Assembly (NCBI GenBank): GCA_934777505.1
Contig: CAKVNM010000003.1
Coordinates: 121,057-185,056, forward strand
Reading direction: 5' to 3'
DNA from: an uncultured Clostridia bacterium
Lineage (GTDB): Bacteria; Bacillota; Clostridia; Christensenellales; UBA1242
DNA: 64,000 nt
Shown here one piece after another: positions 27,044 through 36,142 of this stretch (within the stretch, counting starts at the first letter, position 1; each line of letters begins with the position of its first letter). The translations under genes were made by a program, and so were the position numbers. The notes under the pieces were generated by a model. The model saw only the letters and a list, made by a program, of their open reading frames with translations. It searched no databases and was not told the DNA's origin.

Positions 27044-28231
27044 ATGAAAAAAACATTAGCAGACTTTGATTTTTATGACAAACGAGTGCTTGTTAGAGTA
27101 GACTTTAATGTACCAATGAAAGACGGTAAAATCTTAAATGACATTAGAATGAGAGAGGCACTCCAAACAATCAAGTATCTTTTAAACAGCAACGCAAAAG
27201 TGATTTTGGTGTCGCACCTAGGCAGACCAGACGGTACTGTTAAAAAAGAGTTTTCGTTAAAGCCAATATATGAACATTTGATTGAACTTTTGCCACGCAC
27301 AAACATTCGTTTTGCCGACACTTTTGACTTTGATATTTTAAAGGAAAAAGTTGATGTCATGAGTCGTGGCGAAATCTTGATGTTAGAAAATATTAGATTT
27401 CTTTCAGGCGAAGAACAGAACGATGAAGAACTTTCAAAAAATCTTGCAAGCCTAGCGGATATTTTTGTGCTTGACGCTTTTGGAACGGCTCATCGCAAAC
27501 ATTCGTCCACTTTTGGCATAGCAAAATATATTCCTTCTTGCATGGGCAAACTTGTTGAAAAAGAAATCAAGGTGTTTGACGAAGCACTCAATAATCCCGT
27601 TAGACCACTTGTTGCAATCTTGGGCGGAGCAAAGGTGAGTGACAAAATTTTAATGACCGAAAATCTGCTTAGCAAAGTTGATGTTTTGCTAATCGGTGGC
27701 GGAATGTGCTTTACTTTCCTTAGGGCATTAAAAGGCGACACTGGAAAATCCTTGGTGGACGAAAGCAAGATTGATTTTTGCTATAATGTTATAAAATCTG
27801 CAATCAATAATAATGTTACAATAGTTTTGCCAGTCGATTTTGTGTGTGCAAAAAGTTTGACCGACCAAGAAACCGTTGTGCTTTTAGATAGCGAACTTGG
27901 CGGGGACTACATGGGACTTGATATTGGTCCACGAACAGTTGAGTTGTTTTCTAAGTATATCAAAGAAGCCCGAACAATCGTTTGGAACGGACCTATGGGT
28001 GCGTACGAATACGAAAAGTTTGCAAACGGGACAAAAAGCATTGCTACTGCTATTGCTAGCAACAAAAAATGCAAAAGTATTGTTGGCGGTGGCGATGTTG
28101 TTTCGGCAATCAAAAAGTTCAATTTGGAAAAGGGATTTTTCCATATCTCAACTGGCGGTGGTGCAAGTCTAAAACTTTTAGAAGGCAAAACGCTATGTTG
28201 TTATGACGCTCTCCAAGACGAAGAAAAATAG
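27044..28231 (+). CDS. pgk: Phosphoglycerate kinase
   Basis: This 395-aa glycolytic enzyme makes ATP from 1,3-bisphosphoglycerate. Key motifs are RVDFNVPM (residues ~18-25), SHLGRP, FGTAHRKHSS, GGAKVSDKI, the nucleotide-loop WNGPMG and the C-terminal GGGDVVSAI and STGGGASL. I start at the ATG at 27044 behind AAGGGG; the frame opens 21 bases earlier but overlaps the SD. It is the first gene of pgk-tpiA-gpmI; gap and eno are not in the window. Confidence 0.97.
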   Translation: MKKTLADFDFYDKRVLVRVDFNVPMKDGKILNDIRMREALQTIKYLLNSNAKVILVSHLGRPDGTVKKEFSLKPIYEHLIELLPRTNIRFADTFDFDILKEKVDVMSRGEILMLENIRFLSGEEQNDEELSKNLASLADIFVLDAFGTAHRKHSSTFGIAKYIPSCMGKLVEKEIKVFDEALNNPVRPLVAILGGAKVSDKILMTENLLSKVDVLLIGGGMCFTFLRALKGDTGKSLVDESKIDFCYNVIKSAINNNVTIVLPVDFVCAKSLTDQETVVLLDSELGGDYMGLDIGPRTVELFSKYIKEARTIVWNGPMGAYEYEKFANGTKSIATAIASNKKCKSIVGGGDVVSAIKKFNLEKGFFHISTGGGASLKLLEGKTLCCYDALQDEEK

Positions 28232-28250
28232 TTTTATTCAAGGAAAAAAT

Positions 28251-28928
28251 ATGATTTTAGCCCTAAATTTTAAAAATAATCTTGTAAATATCGATGATTT
28301 TTTAAAAAATATCACAAAAACAAACTTGCAATTAATTTTAATTCCAAGTTTTTTGCAAACTGCTAATTTTGTTACAGATGATAGATTTTGTGTTGGCGTT
28401 CAAAATTTTAGCGAGCAAGACAAAACTTTGACTGGCGAGATTACAGTTGATATGCTCAAAAGTTTGGGAGTAAAATATTGCCTTGTTGGGCATAGCGAAA
28501 GGCGTAAAAATCTTGACGAGAACAGCAAACAAATTGTTCAAAAAATTAGCGTTTTACTAGCCAACGATATCACTCCAATTTTGTGCGTTGGCGAAACTAG
28601 TCTTGGTGATGACGAAAGCATAAAAGAGCAGATTTCAAAGCAACTTTGTGATAGTGTTATCAAAAGTAACGAGCAAGAAATAATCGTTGCGTTTGAACCA
28701 CACTCGGCGATTGGAACTGGCAAAGTTTGTGATAAAAAAGTGATTGAAAATATTACAAATTTTCTCAAACAAAACTACAATTTCAAAGCCGTTTTATATG
28801 GCGGAAGCGTTAGCGAAACCAACTGCGTTGAACTAAGTCAAATTAGTTCACTTGATGGCTTTTTGATAGGAAAAAGTAGTTTAGACATTAAAAAAGTGTT
28901 AAAAATCATTAAAAATTTAGAAAAATAG
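28251..28928 (+). CDS. tpiA: Triosephosphate isomerase (short form)
   Basis: This enzyme interconverts dihydroxyacetone phosphate and glyceraldehyde-3-phosphate. At 225 aa it is about 25 residues shorter than usual. The active site is complete: Lys in LNFKNN, His in VGHSERR, Glu in FEPHSAIGTGK (the usual YEPVWAIGTG is altered to EPHS), and the phosphate loop YGGSVS and GFLIGKSSL. I start at the ATG at 28251 behind AAGGA; the open frame begins at 28203 inside pgk. gpmI follows after 8 bases. Confidence 0.95.
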   Translation: MILALNFKNNLVNIDDFLKNITKTNLQLILIPSFLQTANFVTDDRFCVGVQNFSEQDKTLTGEITVDMLKSLGVKYCLVGHSERRKNLDENSKQIVQKISVLLANDITPILCVGETSLGDDESIKEQISKQLCDSVIKSNEQEIIVAFEPHSAIGTGKVCDKKVIENITNFLKQNYNFKAVLYGGSVSETNCVELSQISSLDGFLIGKSSLDIKKVLKIIKNLEK

Positions 28929-28936
28929 GAGAAAAT

Positions 28937-30448
28937 ATGAAAAAAGTTGCACTCATTGTGCTTGATGGATTTGGTTATTCAAAAAAAGAAAACGGCAATG
29001 CAGTCAAACTTGCCAAAATGCCTTTTTATGATAGTTTGCTAGAAAAATATCCACATAGTTTTTTGCGTGCTAGCGGAAAATTTGTGGGACTAAAAAATGG
29101 ACAAATTGGCAACAGCGAAACAGGTCACATGAATATTGGTGCGGGCAGAGTTGTAAAGCAAGATTTGACTATGCTCGACAATAAGGTGGAAAACGGAGAA
29201 ATTTTTAATAATCCAGTCTTGCTCGACTTCTTTAAAAAAATCAAGCAAAAAAATGGCGTTGCTCACTTTGTTGGACTACTTTCAAACGGCGGAATCCACA
29301 GCCACATGAATCATCTTTTTGCACTCATCAAAATGGCAAAAATGTGCGGAGTTAAAAACGCATATATTCATGTGATAACAGACGGCAGGGATACAGATAT
29401 ACATTCAGCAAAGCATTTTGTAAAGCAACTTGAAGACTTGCTTAGTGAACTCAATTTTGGTCAAATCTCGTCCATTCAAGGCAGATTTTATGCAATGGAT
29501 AGGGATAAACATTATGATTACACAAAACTTGCGTATGACGCAATTATAAACGCTAGCGCTAGTAAGATTTCGAGTCCACAAAAGTATTTGTTGGAGTCGT
29601 ATAAAAACGGCGTTACGGACGAATTTATTGTTCCAGCGGTGGTGGACGGCTCAACCCCTTTCAATAACGACACTGACGGCATGATGTTCTATAATTTTAG
29701 AAAGGACAGAACAAAACAACTGACCGAAGCATTTAACAAAGCGGATTTTGACGAATTCAAAGTGCCTTTCAAAGTCAAAAATCTTGTTACTATGACCAAC
29801 TATGGTGATTTTGATTGTAATGTGGTTTTAAAAAATAATATGGTCACAAATTGCCTAACGGGAGTTATTAGTGATAACGGCATGAAGATTGGCAAGTTTA
29901 GCGAGCCAACAAAATTCCCCCATGTAACATATTTTTTGAATGGTGGACGGGAAGAACCTTTTAAAAACGAGTTGTGGTTTAAAGTTCCAGCAAAGAATGT
30001 TAAAACTTTTGACTTAGCACCCGAAATGAGTGCGGTGGAAGTTGCAGAAGAACTTGTCAAGCAAGACAAAATTCACTCCTTTGACTTTATTATGGTCAAT
30101 CTTGCAAACTGCGATATGGTTGGTCACACTGGCAATATGACGGCAACCATAAAAGCACTAGAAACAGTTGATAAAAGTTTGAAAATCATGGTTTCTCACC
30201 TTCAAAAAAACGGCTTTGATATTTTGATTACAGCCGACCACGGCAACGCTGAGCAAATGATTTTTAGGAATAAAATTTGCACCACTCACACTAATAATCC
30301 CGTAAGACTTGTTTATGTTAGCAATCAAAAAGCAAGGCTTCATAACGGCTCGCTTGTTGATATTGCTCCAACAATTTTGAGCATTTTTGGCATTAAACTT
30401 CCAAAGGAATATACGGGCAAAAATCTGATAGAAATTTCTAAGCATTAG
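28937..30448 (+). CDS. gpmI: 2,3-bisphosphoglycerate-independent phosphoglycerate mutase
   Basis: This 503-aa metal-dependent mutase converts 3- to 2-phosphoglycerate. It shows the N-terminal metal site LIVLDGFGY, the catalytic Ser in GNSETGHMNIGAGR, HVITDGRDT, and the C-terminal metal-binding set (NLANCDMVGHTGN, TADHGNAEQM). TAGGAG precedes the ATG. It ends the glycolytic operon; the stop codon lies in the loop of the terminator hairpin. Confidence 0.97.
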   Translation: MKKVALIVLDGFGYSKKENGNAVKLAKMPFYDSLLEKYPHSFLRASGKFVGLKNGQIGNSETGHMNIGAGRVVKQDLTMLDNKVENGEIFNNPVLLDFFKKIKQKNGVAHFVGLLSNGGIHSHMNHLFALIKMAKMCGVKNAYIHVITDGRDTDIHSAKHFVKQLEDLLSELNFGQISSIQGRFYAMDRDKHYDYTKLAYDAIINASASKISSPQKYLLESYKNGVTDEFIVPAVVDGSTPFNNDTDGMMFYNFRKDRTKQLTEAFNKADFDEFKVPFKVKNLVTMTNYGDFDCNVVLKNNMVTNCLTGVISDNGMKIGKFSEPTKFPHVTYFLNGGREEPFKNELWFKVPAKNVKTFDLAPEMSAVEVAEELVKQDKIHSFDFIMVNLANCDMVGHTGNMTATIKALETVDKSLKIMVSHLQKNGFDILITADHGNAEQMIFRNKICTTHTNNPVRLVYVSNQKARLHNGSLVDIAPTILSIFGIKLPKEYTGKNLIEISKH

Positions 30449-30464
30449 TGCTTAGATTTTTTTT
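30437..30464 (+). terminator. Terminator of pgk-tpiA-gpmI
   Basis: TCTAAGCA (30437-30444) pairs with TGCTTAGA (30449-30456), followed by eight T. The gpmI stop codon is in the loop. Confidence 0.85.
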
Positions 30465-30545
30465 GAAATTTTCTATCAAAAGTTAATAATGTTGCCTAAG
30501 ATTTTGAGAATCGTTTGCTAAAATTATTTTATTTTATTTTAGGTA

Positions 30546-30574
30546 TTGCAAACGCTACTATATTATTGTATAAT
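30546..30574 (+). promoter_or_regulatory. Promoter of the MoxR-like gene
   Basis: TTGCAA (30546-30551), 17 bp, TATAAT (30569-30574). Confidence 0.7.
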
Positions 30575-30597
30575 TTATAAAACAATAGGAGTGGAGT

Positions 30598-32757
30598 ATG
30601 GACAATAAGGCTAAAAATCGCTTTGAACTAAAATCTTTGATTTTGCCAACCATGTTAGAAAACTCAAACAGCGAGAGTCAATATGAAAAGGGCGCTTTTA
30701 ACACGGAAGATAAAGTTTTTATCCCAGCATCTTGGGAAATAACAAGGCAAGGCTTTGATGTAACCACTACTTCTCGCACAGATTATGCAATTTTTAACTC
30801 TTTTGGCAAGGATTACATCACATCAAATACTGATGGTCTGCTAACGCATAAGAATAGCCCATGGACATACTTTTTAAGAGATTCTTGGAAAAATCCGCAA
30901 TTAAGACAAGAAAATTCAAACAGAGGTGTGTCACTTAGTGTTATTCTCAATAGCACTGCTAACCAGCGGCATGGTGTTAGACCTTGCATTACTATTGATG
31001 CTAGTGTTCTCAAAAAACACCGCAGTTTGCTATATAAATTTAATATTAAAGAAGAAACCAATTCGGCGGGAGAACTTGTCTATGCAACTATGGAATTTGG
31101 TGCTTTCCCACAAAGTATTGTTAAAGATGACGACCTTAAAACACATTTGCGAAACTGCATTTCATGCCACACTGGTGAACAAATGTTTGTTGGTATGTGT
31201 ATGATGAGTGAAAAAGAAATCTTTGCAGATATCGTTAAAAATGACAATGACAAATACTTATTTTTGGGATATTTAGCGTTAGGAGATATTGATAATTATT
31301 TTTCCGCTTTCAAACACGGCAAGCGACCAAAAGAATCACCATTTTTGGTCTTTAAGTTTGAGCCAATTAGATGGATTATTTTAAACTGGAATCAACTTGA
31401 CAGGTCTATCAATCCAAACGGAACAGGAGAAACCACCGAAATGAAGTTAATGGCAGAAAAGGTGCTTTTGGACCTTCCATTCTATAAATGTGGCGTTGAT
31501 AACAAGAAAAACAAGTATGGTTTTATGTGGCAAAATTCAACTATTAGGGCATATCTAAACGGAATTGACGCAAATGAAATCAAGTCAAATGCAAATATGA
31601 AATTTTTAGCAGAAAAAGGGGGAAATTTTATGGGTAAGGGATTTATTGATGTTGCTTTTGATGAAGTTGTAGAACTACAAGACACTAACAGAAAACTTAA
31701 TCCATATAACTTTGTTTTTAATAAACTTACTAACGATGATATGCTAAGAGCACTCGTTCAAGCAAAAGTTAGCGTGTTTCTTCATGGACCATCGGGAGTA
31801 GGAAAGTCGCAAAGAGTTATGGCTCTTGACCCAGACTGCACAAAAATTAGTCTTAGACCAATGATGAACCCAGAAGAAATTGACGGTGTTTTAAATCGTG
31901 AAACAGGCGATTTTATTCCACCAGTTTGGTATAAGCAACTTACTCAAAAATGTAAAGACGAGCCAAACAAAATTCACATATTGTTTATTGATGAGCTAAC
32001 AAATGTTAAGCCATCAGTTCAAAGTTTGGTTTACGGAATTGTTTTGGAAAGAGCGGGCAAAGACGGAATGTGGAAACTTCCAGACAATGCCGTTGTTGTG
32101 GCAGCGGGTAACGAAGCCGACCAATACTCAGCCGCTTATCCTTTAACGAACGCACTTTTTAGAAGATTTTGTCATCTATATTATAGTGTTAACAAAACCG
32201 ATTGGCTACAATGGGCAACTGGTGTAGACAACCTAAAACCACTCGAAAATATCAAAAAAGTAGACTCAAACAAAGCAAAAATACACCCAGCAATTTTGGC
32301 GTATATTTCCAGCCGTAACGAAAAAGTTTTAAATCAGGAATATGACGAAGATGAGCCAAAAATTGTAACCGACCCAAGAAAATGGGCCATTGCAAGCGAG
32401 ATACTTTATAGCACACACAATCCTTATGCTTTGCTTCCAGCGATTGGCGAAAATCTTACAACCGATTTTGTTGAATTTGCTAGTGCAGTAAATTTAACAA
32501 TCGAAGATATTATGAATGGTAACTATAACGAAGAAGAATTAAAAAAAATCACAATTTCTTCCAAATATGCAAATATTGGAGCATGGACTTTGGCAACAAA
32601 TGACGAGTTCCCAGTAGTAAGGAAGTTTGTTTTGAATGTTTTTGGCAAAGAGTTTGAAACACTCTTCAACAAACTTTGGGTTAAAGATAGTGTTGAAAGA
32701 GCCGAAATTTTGGCTGACAGTTTGGAACAAGAAAATCAAACGGAACAAAATTTTTAA
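30598..32757 (+). CDS. MoxR-type AAA+ ATPase fused to a rearranged DUF6273-like region
   Basis: This is a 719-aa protein. The C-terminal half is a MoxR-like AAA+ module: Walker A GPSGVGKS at 397-404, Walker B ILFIDEL near 460, a sensor region VVVAAGNEAD and an arginine-finger-like ALFRRF. MoxR ATPases usually work with VWA proteins in assembly or metal insertion; a candidate partner is at 44815. Residues 1-125 look like the second half of a DUF6273 domain (DKVFIPASWEI, RTDYA, WTYFLRDSW, ending GVRPCITID). Residues 155-325 look like the first half (FGAFPQSIV, EPIRWIIL, WQNSTIRAYLNG). The two halves are thus in reversed order. The SD AGGAGTGGAG is strong. Confidence 0.8.
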   Translation: MDNKAKNRFELKSLILPTMLENSNSESQYEKGAFNTEDKVFIPASWEITRQGFDVTTTSRTDYAIFNSFGKDYITSNTDGLLTHKNSPWTYFLRDSWKNPQLRQENSNRGVSLSVILNSTANQRHGVRPCITIDASVLKKHRSLLYKFNIKEETNSAGELVYATMEFGAFPQSIVKDDDLKTHLRNCISCHTGEQMFVGMCMMSEKEIFADIVKNDNDKYLFLGYLALGDIDNYFSAFKHGKRPKESPFLVFKFEPIRWIILNWNQLDRSINPNGTGETTEMKLMAEKVLLDLPFYKCGVDNKKNKYGFMWQNSTIRAYLNGIDANEIKSNANMKFLAEKGGNFMGKGFIDVAFDEVVELQDTNRKLNPYNFVFNKLTNDDMLRALVQAKVSVFLHGPSGVGKSQRVMALDPDCTKISLRPMMNPEEIDGVLNRETGDFIPPVWYKQLTQKCKDEPNKIHILFIDELTNVKPSVQSLVYGIVLERAGKDGMWKLPDNAVVVAAGNEADQYSAAYPLTNALFRRFCHLYYSVNKTDWLQWATGVDNLKPLENIKKVDSNKAKIHPAILAYISSRNEKVLNQEYDEDEPKIVTDPRKWAIASEILYSTHNPYALLPAIGENLTTDFVEFASAVNLTIEDIMNGNYNEEELKKITISSKYANIGAWTLATNDEFPVVRKFVLNVFGKEFETLFNKLWVKDSVERAEILADSLEQENQTEQNF

Positions 32758-32763
32758 AGTGTA

Positions 32764-32792
32764 TTGACAAATCATAAAAATAATAATAAAAT
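32764..32792 (+). promoter_or_regulatory. Promoter of the 71-aa membrane protein
   Basis: TTGACA (32764-32769), 17 bp, TAAAAT (32787-32792). It rules out the earlier TTG at 32764 as a start codon. Confidence 0.75.
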
Positions 32793-32811
32793 ATCATGTA
32801 TGGAGAAAATT

Positions 32812-33027
32812 ATGTTAAGCGCATTTTTTAATAACACAATAAACACTTTGATTAGACAACTCGATTGGGGCACAAGAGTATTAATTTCTTTTGCTTTGTT
32901 TTGCGTTGCTATTGGTTTTATGATTTTAAGTATCAGGGAAAAGAACGACAAAGCACCACTTAGTATTGGTTGGTTTATTCTATCAATTCTAGCAATATTG
33001 TTTGGCGTTTTATATGTTACACTTTAA
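32812..33027 (+). CDS. Small membrane protein, 71 aa, unknown
   Basis: Two hydrophobic helices lie near residues 19-37 and 48-69, joined by a charged loop (SIREKNDKAP). GGAGA lies 6 bases before the ATG, and a promoter and terminator bracket the gene, so it is a one-gene unit. No family recognised. It sits just before secG, but nothing links it to secretion except position. Confidence 0.65.
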   Translation: MLSAFFNNTINTLIRQLDWGTRVLISFALFCVAIGFMILSIREKNDKAPLSIGWFILSILAILFGVLYVTL

Positions 33028-33033
33028 CAAATC

Positions 33034-33060
33034 AAAAACTCACATATCGTGAGTTTTTTG
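33034..33060 (+). terminator. Terminator of the 71-aa gene
   Basis: AAAAACTCAC (33034-33043) pairs with GTGAGTTTTT (33049-33058). Confidence 0.85.
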
Positions 33061-33124
33061 TTACATAATTTGAGTTATAATATGTTTGTTAGACAAAATT
33101 CTTTTACAAATTAACACAAAATGC

Positions 33125-33153
33125 TTGATAGTAAAAATTTTGTATGATATAAT
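33125..33153 (+). promoter_or_regulatory. secG promoter
   Basis: TTGATA (33125-33130), 17 bp, TATAAT (33148-33153). Confidence 0.75.
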
Positions 33154-33178
33154 CTAGTGTAAAAATTTAGAGGTAATT

Positions 33179-33496
33179 ATGTTAAATTTGTTTAATCAAC
33201 TATTAGATGCAACAACTTATCCTGATTGGATAACATCAAGTTTTCCTATTATTAGAATTGTTTTGATGTCACTAATCGTGCTTTGCACACTTGCAATCAT
33301 CATTATCATTTTGAGAATGGAAATCAATCCAGAAGGTGGCAGAAATGTTATTAGTGGTTCAAATGATAGTTTCTATGCTCAAAATCAATCTTCAACAAAA
33401 GAAGGTAGACTAAAAAAGATGATTATTATCGCAAGCATCACTTTGCTTGTTCTAACACTTCTATTCTTTGTTAGTTACATGATTTATCCAGCATAA
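33179..33496 (+). CDS. secG: Preprotein translocase subunit SecG
   Basis: This 105-aa protein has two transmembrane helices (about residues 24-46 and 80-102) linked by a cytoplasmic loop with the SecG-like ISGSNDSFYAQN and a basic KEGRLKK before helix two. Divergence is high and the N-terminal extension is unusual, so sequence alone is modest evidence. The order secG-rnr-smpB-ssrA, standard in Bacillota, makes the call firm. It assists SecYE in protein export. GAGG precedes the ATG. Confidence 0.82.
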   Translation: MLNLFNQLLDATTYPDWITSSFPIIRIVLMSLIVLCTLAIIIIILRMEINPEGGRNVISGSNDSFYAQNQSSTKEGRLKKMIIIASITLLVLTLLFFVSYMIYPA

Positions 33497-33512
33497 TAAA
33501 AAACTTTACACA

Positions 33513-33541
33513 TGATGGCTCTATGGTAGAGCCATTTTTTA
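33513..33541 (+). terminator. Hairpin between secG and rnr
   Basis: ATGGCTCTA pairs with TAGAGCCAT around TGG, then TTTTTT. rnr follows within 20 bases with no separate promoter seen, so it probably works as a partial terminator. Confidence 0.8.
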
Positions 33542-33556
33542 TAAACAAGGAGAAAT

Positions 33557-35554
33557 ATGAAAAATTATAAAAGTTTTAGCAAAAATCATCACGAGCACTC
33601 AAAAAAATCTGCTCGCCCTGAAAAAAGAACAACAAAACCTAGTGCTAATAAAAATGAAACACTTGTTAAGGGAAAACTAATCGGCAACCAAAAGGGTTAC
33701 GCTTTTTTGGTGCAAGAAAATTCGCCTGACGATGTGTTTATTCCAGCAAGCGCCCTAAACGGTGCAATCCATGGCGATGAAGTTTATGCCCTAGCCAGAA
33801 CTCATGAAGGAAAAACCGAAGGCAGAGTTATCAAAATTGTTAGCCACACCTTAAAAACTGTTGTTGGACAAATTCAAGTTTTCAAAGGTTTTGCTTTTGT
33901 TGTTCCAGACAACAAAAAAATTAGCAAAGATGTTTTTGTTAAAAAAGACAAAATCAAAAATGCTGTCTATGGCGACAAAGTTGTGGTTAGTCTAACCAAG
34001 TATGACGGCAAAAATTTGGAAGGAGAAGTAACCGAAGTTCTTGGTCCCAACAACGAAAATCCAATCACAGATGTGCTGTCGATTGTTAGAAGTTACGATT
34101 TGATTGAAGAATTCCCAGCCGAAGTGGAGGAGTCTGCTCAAAAAGTTTCTAGTATGCCAATAGGCGAAATCGTTAAGAAAAGAGTGGATTATAGAAACAC
34201 AACTTGCATTACTATTGATGGCGATGATAGCAAGGATTTTGACGATGCAGTGAGTCTTGAAATGCAAGACGGAAACTATATTTTGGGAGTTCATATTGCC
34301 GATGTTGGCGAGTATGTTAAGCAAAACAGTGTGTTAGACAAAGAAGCGTTCCAGCGTGGAACGAGTGTATATTTTCCAAACCTTGTTTTGCCAATGCTTC
34401 CAGAAAGCATATCAAACGGAAGTTGCTCACTTGTTGAAGGCGAAGATAGATTGACACTCTCTTGCGTTATGACAATCAACAAAGACGGAAAAGTTATTGA
34501 CCACAAGATTAGCGAAAGCGTTATTCGTAGCCGAAATAGAATGACATACAACAAAGTAACAGCAATTTTGCAGGGTGACGAAACCCTTTGCAAAGAATAT
34601 GCACACCTTGTCCCAATGCTACAAAATATGCAACAACTTTGCTTGATTTTGGAAAAAATTAGGAAAGAACATGGAAGTCTTGACTTTGATATTCCAGAAC
34701 CAAAAATCATTGTTGACCCAAAAACTTACGAACTTATCGACATTATCAAACGCCCACGAACAATAAGTGAACGAATGATTGAAGCCTTTATGGTTCTTGC
34801 AAACGAAACAGTCGCTGAGCATTTCCAAAAGTTGAAAATTCCGTTTGTTTACAGAATTCACGAAAAACCAGACGCAGACAAGTTAAGGAACTTTAACGAC
34901 TTTGTGGCTGTGCTTGGGCTCAGTTTGAAAGAAGTCGATGTTAAGCCAAAAGATGTTGCAGAATTTTTGAAAAAAGTTGAAAACAGCCCAATGAAAGATG
35001 TTGTAAACAAAGTGCTTTTAAGAGCCATGCAAAAGGCAAAATATTCGCCTGACTGCTTGGGTCACTTTGGACTTGCTTCAACATATTACTGCCACTTTAC
35101 TTCGCCAATTAGAAGATATCCAGACCTAACAATTCACAGAATTATCAAGGAATATTTGCGTAATCAAATTGACGACAAGGAAATGAAGCGTCTTCAAAAA
35201 TTTGTTGTTCAAAGTGCAAATCAAAGCAGTACAACCGAAGTTTCCGCTCAGCAGGCAGAAAGAGATGTTGACGACTACTTTAAGGCAAGATTTATGAAAG
35301 ATAAAATCGGCACTGAGTACGAAGGAATTATTAGCGGTGTTATGAACTTTGGCTTGTTTATCGAACTTGACAACACAGTAGAAGGTTTTGTTCCAGTTGA
35401 AAGTTTGGAAGGCACAAACTACACTTATTCTCAAAAACTTTTACGCCTCTCTAACGGAAACAAAACTTATAAACTTGGTGATAAAGTTAGAGTAAAAGTT
35501 GCGGGCGTAAACCTTGCAGACAGACGAGTTAACTTTGTGATAGTTCAAGCATAA
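33557..35554 (+). CDS. rnr: Ribonuclease R
   Basis: This 665-aa 3'-5' exoribonuclease degrades structured RNA and serves trans-translation with SmpB-tmRNA. After a basic N-terminus come two cold-shock OB folds (from ~35 and ~95), the catalytic RNB domain (TIDGDDSKDFDDAVSLE gives the metal-binding Asp cluster; TSPIRRYPDLTIHRII near the end), and a C-terminal S1 domain (GTEYEGIISGVMNFGLFIEL). The basic tail is short compared with E. coli RNase R. AAGGAG precedes the ATG. Confidence 0.96.
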   Translation: MKNYKSFSKNHHEHSKKSARPEKRTTKPSANKNETLVKGKLIGNQKGYAFLVQENSPDDVFIPASALNGAIHGDEVYALARTHEGKTEGRVIKIVSHTLKTVVGQIQVFKGFAFVVPDNKKISKDVFVKKDKIKNAVYGDKVVVSLTKYDGKNLEGEVTEVLGPNNENPITDVLSIVRSYDLIEEFPAEVEESAQKVSSMPIGEIVKKRVDYRNTTCITIDGDDSKDFDDAVSLEMQDGNYILGVHIADVGEYVKQNSVLDKEAFQRGTSVYFPNLVLPMLPESISNGSCSLVEGEDRLTLSCVMTINKDGKVIDHKISESVIRSRNRMTYNKVTAILQGDETLCKEYAHLVPMLQNMQQLCLILEKIRKEHGSLDFDIPEPKIIVDPKTYELIDIIKRPRTISERMIEAFMVLANETVAEHFQKLKIPFVYRIHEKPDADKLRNFNDFVAVLGLSLKEVDVKPKDVAEFLKKVENSPMKDVVNKVLLRAMQKAKYSPDCLGHFGLASTYYCHFTSPIRRYPDLTIHRIIKEYLRNQIDDKEMKRLQKFVVQSANQSSTTEVSAQQAERDVDDYFKARFMKDKIGTEYEGIISGVMNFGLFIELDNTVEGFVPVESLEGTNYTYSQKLLRLSNGNKTYKLGDKVRVKVAGVNLADRRVNFVIVQA

Positions 35555-35586
35555 AAACAGAAAAAGATATTAAAAATCATGAAAAA

Positions 35587-35668
35587 CGGTGCGAAAATTC
35601 AAAAAAATGCCTTGTTTTTGCAAATTTGTTGCAAAAATAGGCAAAACCTCTTGAATTTTCGCAGACCG
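35587..35668. repeat. Large nested inverted repeat between rnr and smpB
   Basis: GCGAAAATTCAA (35591-35602) is perfectly complementary to TTGAATTTTCGC (35651-35662). CGGT and ACCG extend it at the base with a 2-nt bulge. Inside, GCCT/AGGC and TTTTTGCAA/TTGCAAAAA (35615-35623 and 35629-35637) form a second stem with a 5-nt loop. The whole can fold into one rod about 80 nt long. No T-run follows the outer stem. Confidence 0.75.
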
Positions 35669-35690
35669 TAAAATATAATAGGAGTTGAGT

Positions 35691-36134
35691 ATGAAGTTGA
35701 TTGTAAACAACAAAAAAGCAAATTTTGAATACTTTATATTTGACCGCTTTGAAGCAGGAATTGTTTTGGAAGGGTCGGAAGTAAAGTCGCTTAGAAAAGG
35801 CGAAGCAAGTTTGCTTGATAGTTTTGTGTTCGTTAGAAATCAAGAAGTATTTTTGAAAAATATGTACATAAAGCCTTATGAACAATCAACTGCGTTCACA
35901 CCGGACGCAAGGAGAGATAGAAAACTACTTTTGAGCAAGCGAGAAATTTTGAAAATCGACCGTGCAGTAAAGGAAAAATCTCTCACAATTGTTCCAACAA
36001 AAGTTTACTTCAAAGATAATCTTGTAAAGGTCGAAATTGCCACCGCAAAGGGCAAAAAACTTTTCGACAAGCGAGAAACAATCAAAAGGCGTGAGCAGGA
36101 TAGAGATGTTGAACGCAGACTCAAAAACTATTAA
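35691..36134 (+). CDS. smpB: SsrA-binding protein
   Basis: This 147-aa protein delivers tmRNA to stalled ribosomes. The core is clear: VNNKKANFEYFIFDRFEAGIVLEGSEVKSLRKGEASLLDSF, then RDRKLLLSKREI, VPTKVYFKDNLVKVEIATAKGKKLFDKRETIKRREQDRDVERRLKNY. The C-terminal basic helix is present. I start at the ATG at 35691; GGAG and the TTG at 35685 lie in the SD zone. The gene ends 8 bases before tmRNA. Confidence 0.97.
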   Translation: MKLIVNNKKANFEYFIFDRFEAGIVLEGSEVKSLRKGEASLLDSFVFVRNQEVFLKNMYIKPYEQSTAFTPDARRDRKLLLSKREILKIDRAVKEKSLTIVPTKVYFKDNLVKVEIATAKGKKLFDKRETIKRREQDRDVERRLKNY

Positions 36135-36142
36135 TTTTTTAT

